Assembly: GCA_030595845.1 (NCBI GenBank) | Contig: JAUVCL010000048.1 | Coordinates: forward strand, 1 to 13,132 | Direction of reading: 5' to 3' | Length of the DNA stretch: 13,132 nucleotides | DNA from: Campylobacterota bacterium | GTDB lineage: Bacteria; Campylobacterota; Campylobacteria; Campylobacterales; Sulfurovaceae | Shown: positions 6,640 through 13,132 of the stretch, piece by piece | Layout: every line of letters begins with the position of its first letter | How positions within the stretch are numbered: position 1 is the stretch's first letter | The notes under the pieces: model-generated | What the model saw: only the letters and a program-made list of their open reading frames with translations | What the model was told of the DNA's origin: nothing | Databases searched by the model: none | Program-made: the position numbers and the translations under genes

Positions 6640-7005
6640 TTAATGTTGGCTTACCTGAAAAATATTTTGTTTTTTGACCGGTTCAAAGTTTGTACCAAAA
6701 CGAATACGCTGTTGTATCCCCCCTCGTGCGGAGAGATCGACAATGACACCTAAGGTCTCCACCTCAATAGCAGTATGGATCTTGTTAAAGATCTCATGTG
6801 CAATGTTCTCAGCCGTAAAAGTACAGGATCTAAGGGATGTAATATACTTTTTGAGATCAACAAGATTCAGACTTGCTCCTTTGCTTACAAAATGAATATA
6901 GAGTGTTCCTCTGTACGGTTGACCGCTGTGGGACAAAAAAAGCAGTTCCGGGGACATGTACTCTATGACCGTATTTTCTATGACAGCTATTTTTCGTAAA
7001 TTCAT
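6640..7005 (-). CDS. QueF-like T-fold protein lacking the catalytic cysteine
   Basis: A 121-aa protein encoded 15 bases downstream of queF and almost surely co-transcribed with it. Its sequence can be aligned by eye to the QueF next door: QPYRGTLYIHF (29-39) with QPDFGTLIINY, LVDLKK (49-53) with MVESKSLK, AHEIFNKI (69-76) with HEDVVNKI, and SARGGIQQRI (92-101) with YPRGNISIHP. The QueF nucleophile segment SLCPKTNQPD is replaced by FLSHSGQPY, so the cysteine is missing, and the N-terminal 40 residues of QueF are absent. It is probably a tunnelling-fold paralogue, either a partner subunit of QueF or a protein with another function. The homology claim rests on manual alignment only. Confidence 0.6.
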   Translation of the reverse strand: MNLRKIAVIENTVIEYMSPELLFLSHSGQPYRGTLYIHFVSKGASLNLVDLKKYITSLRSCTFTAENIAHEIFNKIHTAIEVETLGVIVDLSARGGIQQRIRFGTNFEPVKKQNIFQVSQH

Positions 7006-7020
7006 GGGCTATCCTATCCG

Positions 7021-7518
7021 TTATGGGTTGATATTTCTGTTGAGGAATCTGTGCTTTTCTATCTCATCATACTTTGCTTTGCCGTTACTAAAACTAAAAG
7101 TAGGGTGTATGCTAATGTTGCCTCGAGGGTAAAAGAGTCCCACTACTTCCAGATATTTGGGAGACATAAGAGCCACCAGGTCTTTACCGATTTTATTGAC
7201 CACATCTTCATGAAACTCTCCACTATTCATAAAACTAAAGAGATAAAGTTTCAAAGATTTACTCTCAACCATTTGTATATTGGGGATATAATTGATAATA
7301 AGTGTACCAAAGTCCGGTTGATTGGTTTTGGGACATAAAGAAGTAAATTCATCTGCATTGAGTGTGACCCAGTAGTCCCGCTGAGGATGTATATTTTCGA
7401 AAGTCTCCAGTAGGTAGGGTGCATATTCATAGGTATATTCTGTATGTTCCGAACCTAATTGTTGTACTTCATCACTACGTTTCTCTTGATAGGTTTTACT
7501 GTCGCTTATGTTGGGCAT
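7021..7518 (-). CDS. queF: NADPH-dependent 7-cyano-7-deazaguanine reductase
   Basis: Unimodal QueF, 165 aa. It reduces preQ0 to preQ1 in queuosine biosynthesis, in the cytoplasm. The nucleophile is Cys62 in TSLCPKTNQPDFGTL, with the conserved acid Asp69; the QueF motif ESKSLKLY is at 85-92, the substrate-binding HE pair is His103-Glu104, and PRGNISIHP is at 131-139. The frame has an ATG seven codons upstream, but ATG 7518 follows TAGGAG with good spacing and starts MPNISDSKTYQ, so I use it. It is followed by a QueF-like gene. Upstream, 77 bases away, is copy 2 of the structured repeat, on the far side of its promoter region. Confidence 0.93.
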   Translation of the reverse strand: MPNISDSKTYQEKRSDEVQQLGSEHTEYTYEYAPYLLETFENIHPQRDYWVTLNADEFTSLCPKTNQPDFGTLIINYIPNIQMVESKSLKLYLFSFMNSGEFHEDVVNKIGKDLVALMSPKYLEVVGLFYPRGNISIHPTFSFSNGKAKYDEIEKHRFLNRNINP

Positions 7519-7587
7519 GATTACTCCTAAGTCAAACAAAATTGTAACATAAGAGCCTTTACCTTTTTATCTCTTTTAATTACTCGC

Positions 7588-7593
7588 TATAAT
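7588..7593 (+). promoter_or_regulatory. TATAAT box at the edge of repeat copy 2
   Basis: A perfect -10 hexamer on the plus strand, one base before the repeat begins. If the repeat is removed, the box would lie about 30 bases before the DoxX start, a normal promoter distance. It may therefore be the original DoxX promoter, with the element now inside the transcript leader. Confidence 0.4.
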
Positions 7594-7594
7594 A

Positions 7595-7860
7595 GGGCAC
7601 AGTTAATAACCCTAGTCACTCATAATGGACTTTGCAAATGTAAGATTTTGCAAGAGGCTTTCAAATCCTAGACATAGCTAAGATGAAGTAAGCATCTTGT
7701 GAAAGGTTGCGTTTGCAAAGCCCACCCTATGGGCATCACTAGCTTTTGCCTATACGTCGTTACTCTTTTTTGACTTAGCTAAGGCTAGGACTGCAAAAGA
7801 GTGCCTAGCCTAGACAAAAGCTAGTGATGTTATGAGTAACTAGGGTTATTAACTGTGCCC
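7595..7860 (-). repeat. 266-bp structured inverted-repeat element, copy 2 (inverted)
   Basis: The reverse complement matches copy 1 end to end without gaps, about 90% identical by hand count. Its terminal repeats (7595-7625 and 7830-7860) share GGGCAC and AATAACCCTAGT with copy 1, but carry AGTT between them where copy 1 carries CTCT; the change is mirrored at both ends. The CATCACTAGC-closed hairpin is at 7734-7829 and the TTTGCAAA-closed hairpin occupies the other half. Several differences from copy 1 are paired changes that keep the stems. It fills the divergent gap between queF and doxX. No protein-coding potential is seen. Confidence 0.85.
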
Positions 7861-7888
7861 AAAATACTTTAAAGATTGAGGATTGAAT

Positions 7889-8272
7889 ATGGCAGATCAT
7901 TTAGGAAAACTTTTATTACGTTTGATGCTTGGTGGGATGATGTTATTTCACGGGATAGACAAAGCCTTGCATGGTATTGGCTTTCTTAAAGGAATCATGC
8001 ATGTGCATGGTCTGCCTGAGGCATTGGCTTATGGGGTATATGTGGGAGAGATACTTGCACCCATTTTCATCATTATAGGATGGAAAAGTAGAGTGTGGGC
8101 AGGGGTAATGGTGATCAACATGGCTATGGCTATTTATTTGACCCAATATAGTGCATTACTCAAATTGGGTGAACATGGCGCTTGGGCTGTAGAAGTCCCG
8201 ATGTTTTATCTTTTGAGTGCCTTGGTTGTGATATTACTGGGTTCTGGTAAGTATGCGATCATTAGAGACTAG
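7889..8272 (+). CDS. DoxX-family integral membrane protein
   Basis: A 127-aa hydrophobic protein with four likely membrane segments (about 7-25, 46-64, 69-88, 100-119) and the DoxX-type start LGKLLLRLMLGGMMLFHGIDK, including the conserved HG(I/x)DK stretch and the GLPEAL...GEILAP loop and second helix. DoxX proteins are linked in various bacteria to quinone- or thiosulphate-related redox or to oxidative stress, but their activity is mostly undefined; this is family knowledge, not seen here. I chose ATG 7889 because GAGGA (7878-7882) lies six bases before it; an in-frame TTG at 7883 would be too close. Copy 2 of the structured repeat ends 28 bases upstream. Confidence 0.85.
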   Translation: MADHLGKLLLRLMLGGMMLFHGIDKALHGIGFLKGIMHVHGLPEALAYGVYVGEILAPIFIIIGWKSRVWAGVMVINMAMAIYLTQYSALLKLGEHGAWAVEVPMFYLLSALVVILLGSGKYAIIRD

Positions 8273-8295
8273 TAGATCAACACACTTTCAACATT

Positions 8296-8760
8296 TTAGT
8301 CTCTCGAGTTGATCATCCATTGAGAGAAGATATTAAGATAATTCCAAAAGCTTTGAATATTCTCATCGGAGCTTAATTTGTCTTTGATGATGGGTTGTAG
8401 TGCTTCTTCAAAGGTCACAAGCCAGTGCAGTCTTGCATGTGGGGTAATATGAAAGGGTGCATGTCTTTGGCGCATTTGGGGTGCACCTCTGTTTTGGTTA
8501 AAGTATGCCGGTCCGGCACAAATCTGTATGAAAAAGTCTGCAGAGTGTTGTCCTGCGATCTTCATCTCCTCTCTTGTCTCTGGGAATATCTCTTTGATAG
8601 GACTCTCAAAAAGACCCATATAAAATCTATGGAGTAAGTCACGCATACCCTGCTCCCCTATATCTCTTAAAAATGCCGGGTTGGGTTTAGTGACGGGAGG
8701 GTTTATACCCTCCTGGTAAGCTTGTATGGAAAAGTCTAAAGAAGATGTGCCAAAATTCAT
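8296..8760 (-). CDS. Truncated haemoglobin, group II-like
   Basis: A 154-aa cytoplasmic globin. The signature of the truncated fold is clear: HRFYMGLF with probable B10 Tyr47, a CAGPAYFNQNRGAPQMRQRHAP run (glycine-rich turn, proximal His100 in RQRHAPFHI), and Trp113 at the G8 position in RLHWLVTFEEAL. The PxMRxRHxPFxI pattern is that of group II (TrHbO) proteins rather than the group I or III forms. Such globins bind O2, NO or sulphide and are tied to nitrosative or oxygen stress in Campylobacter relatives. About 28 extra residues precede the globin core. It has its own 70-base upstream region with a -10-like TAAAAT (minus strand, 8786-8781) and ends 23 bases from the convergent doxX. Confidence 0.88.
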   Translation of the reverse strand: MNFGTSSLDFSIQAYQEGINPPVTKPNPAFLRDIGEQGMRDLLHRFYMGLFESPIKEIFPETREEMKIAGQHSADFFIQICAGPAYFNQNRGAPQMRQRHAPFHITPHARLHWLVTFEEALQPIIKDKLSSDENIQSFWNYLNIFSQWMINSRD

Positions 8761-8830
8761 AGGTGTGCCTTGTGTGGTATATTTTAAGTTTAAAGGTTCC
8801 CGTTATAACATGAAAAGGCTTAGGTGTCAA

Positions 8831-9106
8831 CTAGCGACACTTACCTGAAGAGCAAGAGCTGGGATTCTGTACGGCAAAATTATTATGATAGCCACACTCC
8901 AAACACTCAAAAGAGAGCATTTGTGGACCCGAACATCCACTAGAACGTTTGTCTGTGAGTTCAATGCTCTTTTGATGACATTTTGGACAAAAACCACGTT
9001 TTATGGCATCAAGCTGCTCTTTTTTCTCTTTAAGATAATAAATATAAACAAAGACAGATCCCAAAAGAATGATAAGCATAAAAGCTAAGAGATAAAATGA
9101 ATCGAT
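8831..9106 (-). CDS. Membrane-anchored zinc-ribbon-like Cys-rich protein; probable AUC start
   Basis: The first ATG, at 9079, gives 82 aa but has no ribosome site and cuts the membrane helix short. AAGGAG (9118-9113, overlapping the stop codon of the upstream gene) lies six bases before an in-frame ATC at 9106. Starting there gives 91 aa and a complete 22-residue helix (FYLLAFMLIILLGSVFVYIYYL). After a basic linker come CPKC and CLECGYHN, a probable zinc ribbon, with CSG between them and a C-terminal CSSGKC. The product is probably a small inner-membrane protein with a cytoplasmic metal-binding domain. The function is unknown. It is last in a run with the metallopeptidase and MORN lipoprotein genes. 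Confidence 0.7.
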   Translation of the reverse strand: MDSFYLLAFMLIILLGSVFVYIYYLKEKKEQLDAIKRGFCPKCHQKSIELTDKRSSGCSGPQMLSFECLECGYHNNFAVQNPSSCSSGKCR

Positions 9107-9116
9107 AGGAAACTCC

Positions 9117-9788
9117 TTAGGTCGTATAATTTTTTAATTCTTGTACCTGAGACTTGTAGTCAGGCAGATAGGCTTCAACCTCTTTCCAAAAGGCTTTTTG
9201 ATGGTGTTTGTGCCTAATGTGTGCCAGTTCATGTACAATGATGTATTGTATCACATCTTGGGGCAGTTTCATTATCATGGTATTGAAACTCAGTACATTT
9301 TTTCCTGAACAGCTTCCCCATTGTCGTTTGGTTTTTCTAAAACGAATGGTTGAAGGAGAAAGAGACATCTCTTCTGCCCACTCTTCTAGCAAGGAAGGAA
9401 TGTGCTTCTGCGTCTGGGTTTTATAGAAACGGTCTATATGTTTTTGAAAAAGTATCTCATTATAGCTATGGTAAAGCAAGGTAAATTGTGTTCCGTCAAA
9501 ATGAAACTGACACTTTTTTTTATCATGTGCTGTTAGGATCACAGGATAGACTTCCCCCATAAAGTAAAGTTCAGGCATATTTGAAAAATCTAATGCTTTG
9601 CCTTTTTTTAAGTGTAATTTTACTCTGGACTTCTCTATCCATGAAGCTTTTTTAAGTAAAAGCTTTTCTATCTGACGCAGTGAAACTTTGGGAGACTTGA
9701 TGACGAGATCCCCACTCTCATCAAAAGAGAGATAAATATGTTTAAGTTTGGGGTTAACAATATGTTTATATTGGGGTAACAGACTCAT
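9117..9788 (-). CDS. YgjP-type (DUF45) zinc metallopeptidase-like protein
   Basis: A 223-aa protein of the YgjP/WLM metallopeptidase family. The zinc site is visible near the C-terminus: HELAH (His186, Glu187, His190) followed by HKHHQKAFW, with a third ligand at His195 or His196. The upstream family motif KRQWGSCSGKNVLSFN (154-169) is present, and the N-terminal region (KSPKVSLRQIEKLLLKKASWI) matches the family's typical start. No signal peptide, so cytoplasmic. YgjP-like proteins are often annotated as metal-dependent hydrolases; substrates are generally unknown. It starts nine bases after the MORN-type lipoprotein gene, and its stop overlaps the ribosome site of the next gene. The start codon has only a weak ribosome site. 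Confidence 0.88.
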   Translation of the reverse strand: MSLLPQYKHIVNPKLKHIYLSFDESGDLVIKSPKVSLRQIEKLLLKKASWIEKSRVKLHLKKGKALDFSNMPELYFMGEVYPVILTAHDKKKCQFHFDGTQFTLLYHSYNEILFQKHIDRFYKTQTQKHIPSLLEEWAEEMSLSPSTIRFRKTKRQWGSCSGKNVLSFNTMIMKLPQDVIQYIIVHELAHIRHKHHQKAFWKEVEAYLPDYKSQVQELKNYTT

Positions 9789-9797
9789 AGCTAAAAG

Positions 9798-10247
9798 TTA
9801 GTTAACAATTCTACCATTTCGATAGACCACTCTTTTATCTACTTTACCATTTTGGCGGTATGTCTGTGCGACACCCTCTTTTACACCATTTCTGTAAGTG
9901 TACGTAACCATGATGTCACCGTTTGGATAATATGCTTTCTGTATACCTTCCTGTCTTCCATTAATATAATACTGTCTCCACAATACACGACCCTTTGAGT
10001 CATAACCGGTCTCCACACCATTGGGTACCCCGTTTCTAACCTGTGAAGTAGATGTTATATGGCCTTCATAGCCATATTTTTTAAGTACCCCGTTCTGTCC
10101 AGTGTCATCATCCATAATAAATTCAGAACGCAGTTGTCCCCCTGTAAAATACTCTTTATGAACCTTTTTCCCTGACATAGAAGGACTATCACAAGCTGTG
10201 AAGGAAAGAAGTACAAAAAGGGAAAGCAGTAAAGATAAGTGTTTCAT
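9798..10247 (-). CDS. Lipoprotein with MORN-type (YwqK-like) repeats
   Basis: A 149-aa protein with a lipoprotein signal (lipobox FTAC, Cys19) and then successive degenerate MORN-variant units of the form YxxGxxxxxxxYxNGxxxG: EYFTGGQLRSE, KYGYEGHI, GYDSKGRVLWRQYYINGRQEG, AYYPNGDIMVTYTYRNGVKEG and TYRQNGKVDKRVVYRNG. Databases often label this family a toxin-antitoxin YwqK antitoxin; with a secretion signal and no toxin beside it, that label should not be taken literally. It is probably a periplasmic or outer-membrane protein with a beta-hairpin repeat fold. It is first of a probable three-gene operon, with a -10 TATACT on the minus strand at 10285-10280. Confidence 0.82.
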   Translation of the reverse strand: MKHLSLLLSLFVLLSFTACDSPSMSGKKVHKEYFTGGQLRSEFIMDDDTGQNGVLKKYGYEGHITSTSQVRNGVPNGVETGYDSKGRVLWRQYYINGRQEGIQKAYYPNGDIMVTYTYRNGVKEGVAQTYRQNGKVDKRVVYRNGRIVN

Positions 10248-10279
10248 GGGTAAACCTTGATAGTTAAAATAATGGTATC

Positions 10280-10285
10280 AGTATA
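10280..10285 (-). promoter_or_regulatory. -10 box for the MORN lipoprotein operon
   Basis: TATACT, preceded by TTG, lies on the minus strand 33 bases before the ATG, a normal distance. No clear -35 is seen. Confidence 0.4.
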
Positions 10286-10394
10286 CAATAAATTACTTTG
10301 TCTTTCTGTCTTAAATATTATGCAATATCTACTTCATATATATGACAGATATCAAAAACTAACCTACATCAATTCTTCTGATTTTTCTTTGTGA

Positions 10395-10400
10395 TATACT
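10395..10400 (+). promoter_or_regulatory. -10 box for the Met-rich protein gene
   Basis: TATACT preceded by TGTGA, an extended -10 candidate, ends 40 bases before the ATG at 10441. It is the same hexamer as on the opposite strand for the divergent gene. Confidence 0.4.
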
Positions 10401-10440
10401 TAATAAAGATACTTAGCTATAAAAACTAAAAGGGAAAAAT

Positions 10441-11571
10441 ATGAGAAAAATAATTCAGGTTTCAATGATCACACTCATTGGTTCATCAATGCTTTTTGCA
10501 AGTGCAGAGAAGATGAAGAGATACGAAATAAAAAGTGGGAAGATAGTGTATGATATAAGTACCTCAGGTAATGTCATGGGCATGGTAAAGATAGAAATGA
10601 AAGGTACGAAGAAAGTCATTTTTGATGATAATGGATTGAAGGAGTTGGTAGAAGAACAAAAGGTTACTAAAGAGGTAGCTATGGGTCAAGCCAAAGAAGA
10701 TAAATCTCATACTCTCCAGTATATGCAGGATGACTTTATCTACAGTGTGGACTTCAAAAAGAAAAAGATCACGCGCATTAAAAATCCTGCGATGGATATG
10801 ATGAAAATGTTCGGTAATGAAAAAAGTATGAAAAAAACCGGTGAAGATATGATGAAAAGCATGGGAGGCAAGAAGACAGGTACAGATAAGGTACTTGGCT
10901 ACACTTGTGAAGTATGGAACCTGATGGGAGTGAAGCAGTGTATCTACAAAGGTATCCCGCTTCGTATCGAATCAAACATTATGGGCATGAAAAGTATGGA
11001 GATAGCTACGAAGGCTGACTTTGATATCTCATTAAATAAAGATGATTTTAAATTGCCGGATTTTCCTATCTCGGATACACAGATAGGATCTCCAAGTGGA
11101 GAGATGGGAATGGATAGAAGTATGAATAAACAGGCTCCCAACTCACCAGAAGATATGGAAAAAGCGATGAAAGCTATGGGTGCTATGATGGGAGCACTTA
11201 AAGACTCTGGTATGGATATGAATAAGCCCAATTTTAACATGACAGAAGAGCAAGGTGAAGCTATGCAAAAGGCGATGATGAATGCCATGGGTGGAGAAAA
11301 AATGATTCTGGAACAAACTAAAAAAGAGATACTTCAAGATGCCAAAATGATTCCTCAGGCAAAAAAATGTTTTAAAAAGGCTAACAGTGCAAAAGAAGCC
11401 AATGTATGTGAACAACAGGTAGACAGTAATGACCCAGAGCATCATGTGCAATGGAACGATGCGATCAAGACAAGTCTACTTAAAGAGATAAATGCATTTG
11501 AAGATGCCATACCTTGTATGGAAAATGCGAAAACACTCAAAGCACTTGAGATGTGTATGCCTCAAGAGTAG
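10441..11571 (+). CDS. Secreted methionine-rich protein with paired CX12C motifs
   Basis: I do not recognise a named function. The 376-aa product has a Sec signal peptide (cleavage near ASA, residue 22). Residues about 26-205 look like a beta-rich exported domain, reminiscent of DUF4412/LolA-like proteins, with a CEVWNLMGVKQC pair. Residues about 215-300 are low-complexity and strongly methionine-rich (MEKAMKAMGAMMGAL, MQKAMMNAMGG). By count about 41 of 376 residues are Met. The C-terminal 75 residues are helical with two similar CX12C units (CFKKANSAKEANVC and CMENAKTLKALEMC) likely to form disulphide-clamped helical hairpins. Binding of copper or another metal, or Met-based oxidant scavenging, are possible but unproven. 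The ribosome site is AGGGA. It is monocistronic. Confidence 0.75.
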   Translation: MRKIIQVSMITLIGSSMLFASAEKMKRYEIKSGKIVYDISTSGNVMGMVKIEMKGTKKVIFDDNGLKELVEEQKVTKEVAMGQAKEDKSHTLQYMQDDFIYSVDFKKKKITRIKNPAMDMMKMFGNEKSMKKTGEDMMKSMGGKKTGTDKVLGYTCEVWNLMGVKQCIYKGIPLRIESNIMGMKSMEIATKADFDISLNKDDFKLPDFPISDTQIGSPSGEMGMDRSMNKQAPNSPEDMEKAMKAMGAMMGALKDSGMDMNKPNFNMTEEQGEAMQKAMMNAMGGEKMILEQTKKEILQDAKMIPQAKKCFKKANSAKEANVCEQQVDSNDPEHHVQWNDAIKTSLLKEINAFEDAIPCMENAKTLKALEMCMPQE

Positions 11572-11588
11572 AGATTAAGTGTCAATAT

Positions 11589-11634
11589 GGGAGTTAAATT
11601 AGGTAATTTTTTACACTCCCTACTGGGCTTTTCG
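11589..11634 (+). terminator. Weak candidate terminator of the Met-rich gene
   Basis: GGGAGT (11589-11594) pairs with ACTCCC (11615-11620), and AAATTA with TAATTT inside, with an asymmetric internal loop. Only a short CTTTTC follows, so efficiency is doubtful. Confidence 0.35.
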
Positions 11635-11804
11635 TGACTCTATCAAAATCTACACATCTTAAAATTAGTCATTTTTAGCACAGTAAGTATTGAACTAGAA
11701 GCACAGTTTACGGTGAATGGGATTGTGAAGAGAGGGGAAAGATGATGCGATTACGTTCACCTCTTTTGCGCTAAAAAAAAGAATTAGAATTTATTATTAT
11801 ATGT

Positions 11805-11829
11805 TATAATTCTTTTAAAAATAAATGGA
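11805..11829 (+). promoter_or_regulatory. Promoter and RBS of the DUF1800 gene
   Basis: TATAAT at 11805-11810, preceded by TGT, is a perfect -10 box 28 bases before the start. GGA at 11827-11829 is a weak ribosome site. The 267 bases from 11572 contain no gene I can support. Confidence 0.5.
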
Positions 11830-11838
11830 TAAATAGTA

Positions 11839-13132
11839 ATGGGAAATAAACAAAAAAATGTAATAAAGCTAGTTATTGGATTCTGTTTTAGTTTAATTTT
11901 TCTTGCATGTGGTGGAGGTAGTAATTCAGAAGATGTTATTATTAAAACAAACAGCACAAATAGTGATACCAGTAAACCAATTATTACTTTAGTTGGAGAT
12001 GCAAAGGTAGCATTAATAGAAGATACAGTTTATATAGATGCAGGAGCAACAGCTAATGATGATAAAGATGGAGATATTACAGCTAATATCAGAGTAAATA
12101 GTTCGGTTGATACAAATAGTGTTGGAACATATACGGTTACTTATGATGTAGGTGATAGTTCAGGAAATGATGCAACCCAAATTGTGAGAACTGTTGTGAT
12201 AACTAATGGTACGGAAAGCTATATCCCAACAGAACTCACCAATAGCACAGCTCAAAAATTTTTACTAATGAGTACTTTTGGACCTACTGAAGAGAGTATT
12301 GATGGTTTGAAAGAAGTAGGGATTGTTGGCTGGCTTGAGATGCAATTAAATGCTCCTTCTGCCTATGATAGTAATAGTGATTCACACTATACATATTTAG
12401 AAAGAAGCATAGATATAGTAAGAATTGCCTACCCTGCACGTGTTCCTGAATCAACAGCAGTGTATGTTGATACAAATAACAATATTAGTATTAACCAAGG
12501 GGGCACAGAGTGGAGAGTCTTAAGCGATGCTTTCACAAGTACATGGCATGAAAATGCATTTCATTCTAAGGATCAATTGAGACAACGTATGGCCTATGCG
12601 TTGAGTCAGATTTTAGTTGTCTCTAGTACAGAGCTTACTTTTACAGCTAGAGGTGAAGCACTTTCAACATACTATGATATTTTAGCAAAGCATGCATTTG
12701 GAAATTATAGAGATTTATTGTTTCATGTGACAAAATCTGCAGCAATGGGTGTCTACTTAACATCAAGAGGAAGTAAAAAATATGATGCTGAAACAAAAAG
12801 ACAACCTGATGAGAATTATGCACGTGAAGTGATGCAACTTTTTTCACTTGGTTTAAATAAATTAGAACTAAACGGTAACTTAATGCTAGATCAAAATGGT
12901 AAACCTATCCCAACATATACACAAACAGATGTAGAAGAGATGGCTCGTGTATTTACTGGTTGGGATTTAGCAGAAATATCTAATTACAGTCAAGAGGTAG
13001 TAAAAAGTGCAACATTTACTAAACCAATGGAGTTTACTGCTCAATATCATGATTTTGGTAGTAAAAATGTACTAGGCACAACCATAGCAGGAGTAGGTGG
13101 AGATGAAGAACTTCGTGCTGTAGTTGAGATGC
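11839..13132 (+). CDS. DUF1800 lipoprotein with Ig-like domain (partial, runs off the end)
   Basis: An open frame from ATG 11839 continues without a stop to the last base (431 full codons). The N-terminus is a lipoprotein signal (lipobox FLAC, Cys24, then GGGS). Residues about 47-120 are a bacterial Ig-like repeat of the DUF5011 type (PIITLVGDAKVALIEDTVYIDAGATA..., DGDITANI, VGTYTVTYDVGDSSGN). From about 137 the DUF1800 domain begins: FLLMSTFGPTEESI, WHENAFHSKDQLRQRMAYALSQ, a YYDILAKHAFGNYRDLL stretch, PDENYAREVMQLFSLGL, MARVFTGWDL and YHDFGSKNVLG. DUF1800 (COG5267) proteins are large surface proteins of unknown activity, commonly paired with a DUF1501 gene that would lie beyond this window. 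The C-terminus is missing. Confidence 0.88.
   Translation, partial: MGNKQKNVIKLVIGFCFSLIFLACGGGSNSEDVIIKTNSTNSDTSKPIITLVGDAKVALIEDTVYIDAGATANDDKDGDITANIRVNSSVDTNSVGTYTVTYDVGDSSGNDATQIVRTVVITNGTESYIPTELTNSTAQKFLLMSTFGPTEESIDGLKEVGIVGWLEMQLNAPSAYDSNSDSHYTYLERSIDIVRIAYPARVPESTAVYVDTNNNISINQGGTEWRVLSDAFTSTWHENAFHSKDQLRQRMAYALSQILVVSSTELTFTARGEALSTYYDILAKHAFGNYRDLLFHVTKSAAMGVYLTSRGSKKYDAETKRQPDENYAREVMQLFSLGLNKLELNGNLMLDQNGKPIPTYTQTDVEEMARVFTGWDLAEISNYSQEVVKSATFTKPMEFTAQYHDFGSKNVLGTTIAGVGGDEELRAVVEM

Noticed and set aside
8264..8304. Inverted repeat AGAGACTA/TAGTCTCT between doxX and the globin gene as a terminator
   Set aside because: Both convergent genes happen to end in Arg-Asp-stop, which creates the complementarity. 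The loop would be 25 bases and no T-run follows.
8820..8850. GTGTC/GACAC hairpin near the zinc-ribbon stop codon as a terminator
   Set aside because: The stem is only 5-6 bp and is followed by at most four T residues on the relevant strand, after an intervening spacer.
9798..10247. YwqK-type antitoxin of a toxin-antitoxin pair
   Set aside because: The protein has a lipoprotein signal and no toxin-like partner is adjacent; the MORN-repeat similarity alone does not support that role.
10944..11451. Long minus-strand open frames (102-114 aa) across the Met-rich gene
   Set aside because: They are antisense shadows of a compositionally biased plus-strand gene with a signal peptide, RBS and promoter; the minus frames have no ribosome sites.

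Overview
The window looks like a piece of a Campylobacterota (epsilonproteobacterial) chromosome, most like Sulfurovum, Sulfurimonas and their relatives. The basis is family content and style: an AT-rich genome with short intergenic gaps, a futalosine-pathway menaquinone gene (mqnD) next to a short MurB of about 258 aa, an epsilonproteobacterial-type RecA, a periplasmic c-type cytochrome, and -10 boxes without clear -35 boxes. The genus is an inference; no rRNA gene is present.

Layout. 1-2880 (+): thiol peroxidase (tpx) with a strong terminator, then a cluster of two related L,D-transpeptidase-fold lipoproteins flanking a small charged protein, then a secreted DUF1566 protein behind a Fur-box-like inverted repeat. 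2892-4535 (-): murB and mqnD, abutting. 4536-4985: copy 1 of a 266-bp structured repeat plus the cytochrome promoter. 4986-6568 (+): a monohaem cytochrome c, then recA behind two palindromes. 6640-7518 (-): queF followed by a QueF-like protein without the catalytic cysteine. 7595-7860: copy 2 of the repeat, inverted. 7889-8272 (+): a DoxX-family membrane protein. 8296-10247 (-): truncated haemoglobin, and a three-gene run of MORN-type lipoprotein, YgjP-type metallopeptidase and a membrane-anchored Cys-rich protein. 10441-11571 (+): a secreted methionine-rich protein. 11839 to the end (+): a DUF1800 lipoprotein cut off by the window edge, with no stop codon.

The most unusual signal is the pair of 266-bp non-coding repeats (4596-4861 and 7595-7860). 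They have equal length and about 90% identity, lie in opposite orientation, and bracket 2.7 kb containing recA and queF. Each can fold into a terminal stem of about 31 bp enclosing two long hairpins. The differences between the copies include at least seven compensatory base-pair changes, so pairing appears to have been maintained. Both copies lie in divergent intergenic regions, 1-2 bp after a plus-strand TATAAT.

A second unusual signal is two small genes whose best start, judged by Shine-Dalgarno position and reading frame, is a non-canonical AUU or AUC codon. Functionally the window mixes envelope and peptidoglycan enzymes, oxidative, nitrosative and respiratory proteins (Tpx, truncated globin, cytochrome c, DoxX), DNA repair (RecA) and cofactor or modified-base synthesis (MqnD, QueF). 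It reads as ordinary chromosome carrying a small mobile or structured repeat.
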